A DNA stretch of 5,742 nucleotides from NCBI GenBank assembly GCA_964557845.1, contig CAZLBV010000373.1:1-5742 (forward strand). The letters are read 5' to 3'. The stretch comes from CAZLBV01 sp964557845 (GTDB taxonomy: Bacteria; Acidobacteriota; Aminicenantia; Aminicenantales; Aminicenantaceae). The notes below the pieces were generated by a model, which worked only from the letters and a program-made list of their open reading frames with translations, ran no database searches and was not told the origin of the DNA. Positions 1 to 4,529 of this stretch are shown here, one piece after another; within the stretch, counting starts at the first letter, position 1, and the number at the start of each line of letters is the position of its first letter. Position numbers and translations under genes: made by a program.

Positions 1-831
1 GGGGGGGGTGGTATAAATGTATCCAGAGCGATCAAGCGTTTAGGAGGACATTCTACAGCTGTTTTTGCCGCAGGGGGTGAGACTGGGAAGCTTCTTCAAA
101 GCTTGTTGGCTGAGGAAGAAGTAAGCAGACTGCCCATTACATTTGAAGAAACAATGCGGGAAAGTTTCACTGTTTTGGAAGAATCATCCGGTAACCAGTT
201 TCGATTTATCACTCCGGGGCCTACTCTTAAGGAAAATATCTGGTCCCGATGTTTAAACCAATTATCCCAATTATCTCCCCCTCCTGAGTATATTGTGGGC
301 AGTGGGAGCATCCCTCCCGGAGTACCCAATGATTTCTATGCTCATGCTGTTGAAAAAGCCAAAGAAATAGGAGCAAAGTTCATTCTTGATACTCATGGAA
401 AGCCTCTCAAATCTGCCGGAAAAGGTATCTGTTTGATCAAAGCCAATATGAATGAGATCCAAGAATTATTAGGTGAAGAATTCAAAGATGAATCCCTTTT
501 GGAACAGTCTATGGAAAAACTTATTCAAGAAGGTTTTTCTGAAATAATTGTGGTGTCGCTAGGAGCTGGCGGTGCCCTGATGGTCAGTCAGGAGGGGGCC
601 TGCAAAATAAATGCGCCGGTGGTTCCCATTCGCAGCAGAGTAGGAGCCGGTGATAGTATGGTTGCCGGTATTGTGATGGGGCTTGCTCAGGAATACTCCC
701 TTAGAGAGGCCTTAATGTTTGGTGTCGCTGCAGGTTCGGCTGCGGTTAAAACGCCGGGATCTGAATTATGCAGAGGAGAGGATGCCAGGAATCTTTTTGA
801 ACAGATCAAAAAAGAGAACAAGAAAAAATAG
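1..831 (+). CDS. pfkB: 6-phosphofructokinase, PfkB family (Pfk-2-like), 5' end missing
   Basis: Predicted cytoplasmic sugar kinase that phosphorylates fructose 6-phosphate with ATP to fructose 1,6-bisphosphate in glycolysis. The frame is open from base 1 to TAG at 829-831 (276 codons). Compared with E. coli Pfk-2 (309 residues), about 37 N-terminal residues lie outside the window, so TTG at 103 is internal and not the start. The sequence opens with the sugar-binding glycine motif GGGGIN followed by VSRAIKRLGG. FruK and LacC usually have GGKGxN here, so the third Gly favours Pfk-2. Other landmarks are GSGSIPPGVP (from about 298), VSLGAGGALMV, the anion-hole/catalytic motif GAGDSM with the catalytic Asp at 652-654, and GVAAGSAAVKTPGSELC near the end, closely like the E. 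coli C-terminus. The usual KPNxxE motif reads KANMNE (439-456), a Pro-to-Ala change. It converges with the minus-strand gene ending at 883. Family certain; substrate by similarity, with 1-phosphofructokinase or tagatose-6-phosphate kinase as less likely alternatives. Confidence 0.9.
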   Translation, partial: GGGGINVSRAIKRLGGHSTAVFAAGGETGKLLQSLLAEEEVSRLPITFEETMRESFTVLEESSGNQFRFITPGPTLKENIWSRCLNQLSQLSPPPEYIVGSGSIPPGVPNDFYAHAVEKAKEIGAKFILDTHGKPLKSAGKGICLIKANMNEIQELLGEEFKDESLLEQSMEKLIQEGFSEIIVVSLGAGGALMVSQEGACKINAPVVPIRSRVGAGDSMVAGIVMGLAQEYSLREALMFGVAAGSAAVKTPGSELCRGEDARNLFEQIKKENKKK

Positions 832-882
832 TTGTAAAAATCCCCTGCTATCAAACTTCCTGTGATTTAAATTTGCCGCGAG

Positions 883-1107
883 TTACTTTTTCTGAGAAAT
901 AAAAAATATGACTCCGGCGGCCAGTATTGACAAGGCTAGCCCCCCTCCTACCCACCAGGGATTTTCCTTGATAAAATCTTTCGGATTTTCCATAAGAACA
1001 TCCTTAAGATCTGAGTATTTGTCGGATATAATATCCTTTACATCTTCTTTTTTTTCTTTTGCGGCAGCGTTGAGCAGCTCCATAGCTGCGGTAATTTTTG
1101 GATCCAT
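883..1107 (-). CDS. small single-span membrane protein, DUF883/ElaB-like shape
   Basis: A 74-residue protein of unknown function. Residues 5-48 form a charged, Lys/Asp/Glu-rich region likely to be helical (AAAKEKKEDVKDIISDKY and following). Then comes ENPWW and a glycine-rich hydrophobic segment (about 51-70, VGGGLALSILAAGVIFFI) ending in SQKK, so it looks tail-anchored with a cytoplasmic N-terminus. This layout (amphipathic helix, NPW, Gly-rich span at the C-terminus) resembles the ElaB/YqjD/DUF883 group of small inner-membrane proteins, but similarity by eye is weak and I assign no function. The start ATG (1105-1107 on the complement) has a strong AAGGAG ribosome site at 1115-1120, 7 bases away. 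Stop is TAA at 883-885. It lies 77 bases downstream of the AI-2E family gene on the same strand and is probably the last gene of that cassette. The overlapping plus-strand frame lacks a comparable ribosome site or recognisable domain. Confidence 0.75.
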   Translation of the reverse strand: MDPKITAAMELLNAAAKEKKEDVKDIISDKYSDLKDVLMENPKDFIKENPWWVGGGLALSILAAGVIFFISQKK

Positions 1108-1132
1108 TATGATACTCCTTTATAATTTATTC

Positions 1133-1148
1133 GATCCTTTTTTGGATC
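1133..1148. repeat. short inverted repeat GATCC-N6-GGATC
   Basis: Perfect 5-base arms around a six-T spacer (plus-strand reading), lying between the AI-2E family gene and the 74-residue gene. A related GGATCC sits at 1100-1105, overlapping the start of the small gene. The ten bases GATCCAAAAA therefore occur twice on the minus strand, before and after the ribosome site. The stem is too weak to be called a terminator, and there is no run of U after it in the minus-strand transcript. It may be chance. Confidence 0.3.
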
Positions 1149-1184
1149 TGTTATTTATTTATCCTTTTAATCAGGACTTAAGGC

Positions 1185-2252
1185 TTATTTGGGTAACAGG
1201 ACTTCCTCAATAAAGATCTTAATACAAGCGGCAATTGGAATGGCGAACAATAATCCAAGTATTCCTCCTATGATCCCTCCTATTATGACTACTACCAGAA
1301 TGGTCAGTGGATTAAGAGATGTGGATTTGCTTTGGATCCAGGGTGTCAAGACATATTCTTCTAATATATTTACTCCCTGAAAGACTACTGTCGGCCAAAT
1401 AATCACGGCCAGCAAATCAAAACCAGAAGCGTTGCTTCCTGTCGTCATATCCAGGTATTTGACCAAAATCGCTGCGATCCATCCAAGGGAAGATAAATAA
1501 GGGACCATACTGAGCAGACCGGTGACAGTACCTAGAAAAAACCAATAGGGGACATCTACTAACAGCCATCCACCCGAAAATAATAATGCAATGATCAGTG
1601 AAATGATCAACCGTCCCCGAAAGAAACTCCCTACGGCTTCATCCATCCGGCCGATTATAAAGAACACCTTTTCTTTGTTTTTATCAGGAATGAGAGATCT
1701 TACTCTCTGAATGAGAGAATCGAACCGGCGGGAAAAAACGAAAAACGAAAAGGGAATAAAAATCAGCCAAATAAAGACTGTAAGTGATGTCCCTATGACT
1801 GATTCAAGAAAAGGCAAAAGAGACTCTTTTTCCAGGTTTAAACTTCTGAGCAGATCTCCTGGTGCCTTTGGAATTCCTTCAATGGGAAGATTATATTTAG
1901 TATTGAGTGTTTCGAGATAGTCTGGAAGGCTTTTAATCAGACTTTGTCCCTGCTCAATAAGAACTGGAATAAAAAAGTATCCGGCAGCAACCACCAGGGC
2001 AATCACTAAGATCAATATGAATGACGTCGTTATAGTGGTATGAATGCGCCAATGTTTTTGGATAAAAGCAATTAAGGGACGAAACAAATAAGCCAGTAGC
2101 AGACCTAAAAAAACCGGCAATAGGATAGACCTGAGATACCAGGCGATGATCACCAATACAATGAAAACTGTTATCTTAAACAGGTCTTTGACAGCTGTTA
2201 TCTCCCAAAGATGGGGTGAATATTTAATCTGTCCTTTGTTTTCTTTTTTCAT
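1185..2252 (-). CDS. AI-2E family transporter (PerM/YdiK/TqsA-like)
   Basis: A 355-residue polytopic inner-membrane protein of the AI-2E exporter family (formerly UPF0118), of normal family length. Hydrophobic segments lie near residues 25-62 (probably two spans), 74-96, 152-172, 213-262 (two to three spans), 278-292 and 314-347. Family hallmarks are FFRGRLI (210-216), SMVPYLSSLGWIAAI (248-262), EEYVLTPWIQSKSTSLNP (298-315), and the Gly-rich end GGIIGGILGLLFAIPIAA (325-342). The soluble loop between spans three and four (about 97-150) is typical. Members have been linked to AI-2 release (TqsA) or to Na+/H+ antiport in some lineages; substrate cannot be told from sequence. The chosen ATG (2250-2252) lacks a good Shine-Dalgarno; only GGATGATTAGATG-like sequence precedes it, and no better start follows before the first membrane span. 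The gene sits 142 bases after the YtxH-like gene and 77 before the small membrane gene, all on one strand. Confidence 0.92.
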   Translation of the reverse strand: MKKENKGQIKYSPHLWEITAVKDLFKITVFIVLVIIAWYLRSILLPVFLGLLLAYLFRPLIAFIQKHWRIHTTITTSFILILVIALVVAAGYFFIPVLIEQGQSLIKSLPDYLETLNTKYNLPIEGIPKAPGDLLRSLNLEKESLLPFLESVIGTSLTVFIWLIFIPFSFFVFSRRFDSLIQRVRSLIPDKNKEKVFFIIGRMDEAVGSFFRGRLIISLIIALLFSGGWLLVDVPYWFFLGTVTGLLSMVPYLSSLGWIAAILVKYLDMTTGSNASGFDLLAVIIWPTVVFQGVNILEEYVLTPWIQSKSTSLNPLTILVVVIIGGIIGGILGLLFAIPIAACIKIFIEEVLLPK

Positions 2253-2394
2253 TTGATCATCTAATCATCCAAGAAAATAAAAATCACTAACTTCTTAAAT
2301 TTAATCTTGTTTAATAAGACTAAATCCTGTCCTGCAAAACAAAGATCGTGTCTTTTTTTGTTTTTTATTTTTTCTAGCCAATGAGGATGAATGT

Positions 2395-2715
2395 TTATTC
2401 TTTTTTTTCTTCAGGCACGGAGAGAATTGTCTTGATCCGTGTGTACCCGTCTTTTAATTCACTTCTGATCTGAGCCGCTTCTCCGGATGTAACCAATTTG
2501 GCTTCTTCATATCCTTTGACCACAGAGTTAACCACATTTTCATAGGTGTCTTTAGTGATGTTTTTGATCTGAGATAAATTTTCAAAGATTTTGTCTTTCA
2601 TCTCAAAATAGTAGGTCCTCACATTCTCTCTTGTTTCTTTCCCAGATTTAGGAGCGAGAAGAAGACCCGCTATAAATCCTGTTAGGGTCCAAAATAAAAA
2701 TGATCTATCACTCAT
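2395..2715 (-). CDS. YtxH domain protein
   Basis: A 106-residue small membrane protein. One N-terminal hydrophobic span (about residues 5-21) runs directly into the YtxH signature GFIAGLLLAPKSGKETRE (13-30). A long charged, probably helical tail follows (35-95) and the protein ends in a Glu/Lys cluster. YtxH proteins were first noted among general-stress genes of Bacillus; their molecular role is not settled. The start ATG at 2713-2715 is well supported by a near-perfect AGGAGGT at 2722-2728, 6 bases upstream. It is the first gene of the minus-strand cassette, which continues with the AI-2E family gene and the 74-residue span protein. It faces away from the HAD/GH65 operon. Two promoter candidates lie upstream: a sigma-54 type (2840-2855) and a TATAAT box (2756-2761). 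Family assignment is confident, function unknown. Confidence 0.88.
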   Translation of the reverse strand: MSDRSFLFWTLTGFIAGLLLAPKSGKETRENVRTYYFEMKDKIFENLSQIKNITKDTYENVVNSVVKGYEEAKLVTSGEAAQIRSELKDGYTRIKTILSVPEEKKE

Positions 2716-2755
2716 GATAGTACCTCCTCATATTTTATGGTAATAGTTCAAGTTC

Positions 2756-2761
2756 ATTATA
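2756..2761 (-). promoter_or_regulatory. possible sigma-70/sigma-A -10 box for the YtxH gene
   Basis: On the minus strand a perfect TATAAT lies about 40 bases before the YtxH start codon, giving a leader of roughly 34 bases. No good -35 is found 16-18 bases upstream (sequences such as ATCGTT or TATCGT). That position is instead covered by the TTCATA/TATGAA dyad at 2774-2789. This would fit an activator- or repressor-controlled promoter, or chance in AT-rich DNA. Confidence 0.35.
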
Positions 2762-2773
2762 TTCCTTTTTCAT

Positions 2774-2789
2774 TTCATAACGATATGAA
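2774..2789. promoter_or_regulatory. possible operator: TTCATA-ACGA-TATGAA dyad
   Basis: Perfect 6-base inverted repeat with a 4-base spacer. TTCAT also occurs directly beside it (2769-2773) and again at 2753-2757, where GTTCAT (2752-2757) mirrors ATGAAC (2785-2790). The dyad centre is about 131 bases upstream of the predicted start point of the plus-strand sigma-54 promoter, a usual distance for an enhancer-binding activator. It also covers the -35 zone of the TATAAT candidate. Dyad seen directly; role inferred. Confidence 0.4.
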
Positions 2790-2816
2790 CAAAAGAAATA
2801 TTTCCACTTGTTCTAT

Positions 2817-2841
2817 CAGAAAATGTCACTATTTATTTCTG
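2817..2841. repeat. inverted repeat CAGAAA-N13-TTTCTG
   Basis: Perfect 6-base arms at 2817-2822 and 2836-2841. The centre lies about 84 bases upstream of the predicted start point of the plus-strand sigma-54 promoter. The right arm overlaps the -12 element of the minus-strand sigma-54 match, and the predicted minus-strand start point falls inside the spacer. It could be a regulator site able to act on both promoters. Short arms in AT-rich DNA make chance a real alternative. Confidence 0.3.
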
Positions 2842-2855
2842 CAAAAGCCATGCCA
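2840..2855 (-). promoter_or_regulatory. sigma-54 (RpoN) -24/-12 promoter facing the YtxH gene
   Basis: Read on the minus strand, TGGCAT (2855-2850), five bases GGCTT, then TTGCA (2844-2840). Against the consensus TGGCACGrNNNTTGCW only the sixth base differs (T for C), and the G and purine after it also match. The invariant GG and GC have the correct spacing. Transcription would begin near 2829-2830, leaving a leader of about 114 bases before the YtxH-like gene. It is back to back with the plus-strand sigma-54 promoter at 2887-2902, with 31 bases between them. Confidence 0.65.
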
Positions 2856-2886
2856 AATTTTACAATAAAGGTTGCTTAAGTTATCC

Positions 2887-2902
2887 TGGCACAGAGATTG
2901 CA
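2887..2902 (+). promoter_or_regulatory. sigma-54 (RpoN) -24/-12 promoter of the HAD/GH65 operon
   Basis: TGGCAC (2887-2892), five bases AGAGA, then TTGCA (2898-2902). This matches the consensus TGGCACGrNNNTTGCW at every conserved position except the G just after TGGCAC. The GG at 2888-2889 and GC at 2900-2901 have the strict spacing that sigma-54 needs. The start point is expected near 2912-2913, only about 15 bases before ATG 2928. Such promoters need an ATP-using enhancer-binding activator, which is not encoded in the window. Confidence 0.82.
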
Positions 2903-2913
2903 AACAAAAAAAT

Positions 2914-2920
2914 GAGGTGA
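2914..2920 (+). promoter_or_regulatory. ribosome binding site that decides the HAD-fusion start
   Basis: GAGGTGA lies 7 bases before ATG 2928 but only 1 base before ATG 2922. Spacing therefore favours 2928 as the true start, although both are in frame. If the sigma-54 start point is near 2912-2913, the Shine-Dalgarno sits at the extreme 5' end of the mRNA. Confidence 0.7.
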
Positions 2921-2927
2921 AATGATT

Positions 2928-4529
2928 ATGTCTTCATCTAATAAAATTAATAAAAAGACCTTTTATTTATCTTCAAATGAATATGATGCATTTATATTTG
3001 ACCTGGATGGAGTGATTACCCAAACCGCTAAAGTCCACGCATTAGTTTGGAAACAGATGTTTGATGAATATTTAAAAAACAAGTCTTATCCTGGTCAAGA
3101 TTTTGTCCCTTTCGATATCAATGAAGATTATCTCAAATATGTAGACGGAAAACCCCGTTATGAAGGTGTCAGGAGCTTCCTTGGATCCAGAGGGATCGAG
3201 CTTCCCTTTGGTTCGCCTGATGATTCGCCGGAAAAAGAAACAGTATGCGGGCTTGGAAACAGGAAAAACCAATTATTTCGTGAATACTTAAAAAATAATG
3301 GTGTTGAGACTTATGGAAATGCAGTAGATTTAGTCCACAGGATCAAAGACCGCCATCTTAAAACTGCTGTTGTGTCCTCCAGCAAGAACTGTTCGGCTGT
3401 GCTGGAGGCAGCCGGGCTGACTGAGGAATTTGATGTTCAGGTGGATGGGGTCATTTCAGAGAAAATGAATCTCAAAGGGAAGCCTAATCCCGATATTTTT
3501 CTTGAAGCTGTTAAGCGCCTAAATGCTAAGATCGAAAGATCGGTCGTGGTTGAAGACGCTCTGGCTGGAGTTGAAGCCGGCTGCTTAGGGGGGTTCGGTT
3601 GTGTGATCGGAGTAAATAGGACCGGCCGGGGATCTGATTTGAAAGATAAAGGAGCAGATATAGTCGTTTCCGATCTATCCCGGATAATTATAACTGAAGA
3701 AAAAAAATCCATACCAGAGCAAGAGAAAGATCTACCCAATATTTTGGAGAACATGGACAAGATACATGGTTTTATAAAAGAAAAACAACCTGCTTTTTTC
3801 TTGGATTATGACGGCACACTGACTCCTATCGTACAGCGTCCGGAAGATGCAGTTATGTCCAATGAAATGCGTTCTGTAGTTTCAGAACTTTCAGGACTTT
3901 GTCCTTTGGCAGTAATAAGCGGAAGGGATTTAAAGGATGTGAAAAACCTAGTAAAGGTTGATAATATTTTTTTTGCGGGAAGCCATGGTTTTGATATTGT
4001 GGGACCTGATGACTGGCACACGGAAAACCAGCGGGGACAGGAATATCTTCCGATATTGGAAACAGCTGAAACAGAGATCACAGAACGATTGAAAGATATT
4101 CCCGGAGCAAGGGTGGAGAGGAAAAAATTTTCTATTGCTACTCATTATCGGGAAGTCTCATCCGATAAGGCAGATCTTGTGGAGAAGGCAGTCGATGAGG
4201 TGCTGGCAGAACATCCTGAGCTTAGAAAAGGTTATGGGAAAAAAGTCTTTGAAATGCAGCCTGATATTGACTGGGATAAGGGAAAAGCACTGCTCTGGCT
4301 TCTAAAAAAGTTGGATTTGGATGGCCCTGAAGTTCTTCCTTTTTATATTGGAGATGATGTGACGGATGAAGATGCTTTTGCGGTCCTTAAAAACAAGGGA
4401 ATCGGAATTGTTGTCAGTGATGATAAACGTTTTTCTAAAGCCAACTTCAAACTAAAGGATCCAAGTGAAGTTCTTATTTTCCTTAAAAAAATAATATTAA
4501 TTTTGAAAGGAGAAAACAGTAATGCATGA
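2928..4529 (+). CDS. bifunctional HAD protein: beta-phosphoglucomutase-like domain fused to trehalose-6-phosphate phosphatase
   Basis: Cytoplasmic protein with two HAD-type active sites. Residue numbers here count from ATG 2922; subtract 2 for the favoured start at 2928. Domain 1 (about 20-255) is beta-phosphoglucomutase-like. It has FDLDGVITQT with nucleophile D27, acid/base D29, T35 and H39, then the motif VCGLGNRKN (108-116), SSSKN (152-156), KPNPD with K187, and VEDALAG with E211/D212. These match the catalytic set of lactococcal beta-PGM, so a mutase acting on beta-glucose 1-phosphate is plausible. After a charged linker (256-285), domain 2 (about 288-525) is OtsB-like: FFLDYDGTLTPI with D295/D297, VISGR (S333), AGSHGFD (352-358), a cap motif ERKKFS...HYR (399-410), DKGKAL (K453) and GDDVTDEDAF (477-486). 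It would remove phosphate from trehalose 6-phosphate. All catalytic residues of both domains are present. It overlaps the GH65 gene by 8 bases, so translation is probably coupled. Confidence 0.9.
   Translation: MSSSNKINKKTFYLSSNEYDAFIFDLDGVITQTAKVHALVWKQMFDEYLKNKSYPGQDFVPFDINEDYLKYVDGKPRYEGVRSFLGSRGIELPFGSPDDSPEKETVCGLGNRKNQLFREYLKNNGVETYGNAVDLVHRIKDRHLKTAVVSSSKNCSAVLEAAGLTEEFDVQVDGVISEKMNLKGKPNPDIFLEAVKRLNAKIERSVVVEDALAGVEAGCLGGFGCVIGVNRTGRGSDLKDKGADIVVSDLSRIIITEEKKSIPEQEKDLPNILENMDKIHGFIKEKQPAFFLDYDGTLTPIVQRPEDAVMSNEMRSVVSELSGLCPLAVISGRDLKDVKNLVKVDNIFFAGSHGFDIVGPDDWHTENQRGQEYLPILETAETEITERLKDIPGARVERKKFSIATHYREVSSDKADLVEKAVDEVLAEHPELRKGYGKKVFEMQPDIDWDKGKALLWLLKKLDLDGPEVLPFYIGDDVTDEDAFAVLKNKGIGIVVSDDKRFSKANFKLKDPSEVLIFLKKIILILKGENSNA
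4506..4512 (+). promoter_or_regulatory. ribosome binding site of the GH65 gene
   Basis: AAAGGAG inside the last codons of the HAD-fusion gene, 9 bases before ATG 4522. It supports 4522 as the GH65 start and hence the 8-base overlap with the upstream stop (TGA 4527-4529). Confidence 0.75.

Noticed and set aside
1..8. Run of eight G at the window start as an assembly or phase-variation tract
   Set aside because: It encodes the first glycines of the conserved GGGGIN motif in the correct frame, so coding constraint explains it.
103..105. TTG as the start of the phosphofructokinase gene
   Set aside because: The frame stays open to base 1 and the upstream part encodes the conserved GGGGIN sugar-binding motif, so the gene begins outside the window.
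832..882. Terminator between the convergent pfkB and the 74-residue gene
   Set aside because: Only AAATC/GATTT arms with a long mismatched middle can be found; no stable stem followed by a T-run on either strand.
908..1213. Plus-strand open frame overlapping the 74-residue gene
   Set aside because: The minus-strand frame has a strong ribosome site, a clear membrane span and operon context; the plus frame looks like its shadow and crosses into the AI-2E family gene.
2341..2376. Hairpin AAAGA-TCGTG-TCTTT followed by T-rich sequence on the plus strand
   Set aside because: Five A/T-rich pairs are too weak, and no plus-strand gene ends upstream; the genes here run on the minus strand.
2912..2920. 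ATG-AGG-TGA mini-ORF overlapping the ribosome site
   Set aside because: It sits at or before the expected transcript start and has no ribosome site; most likely chance.
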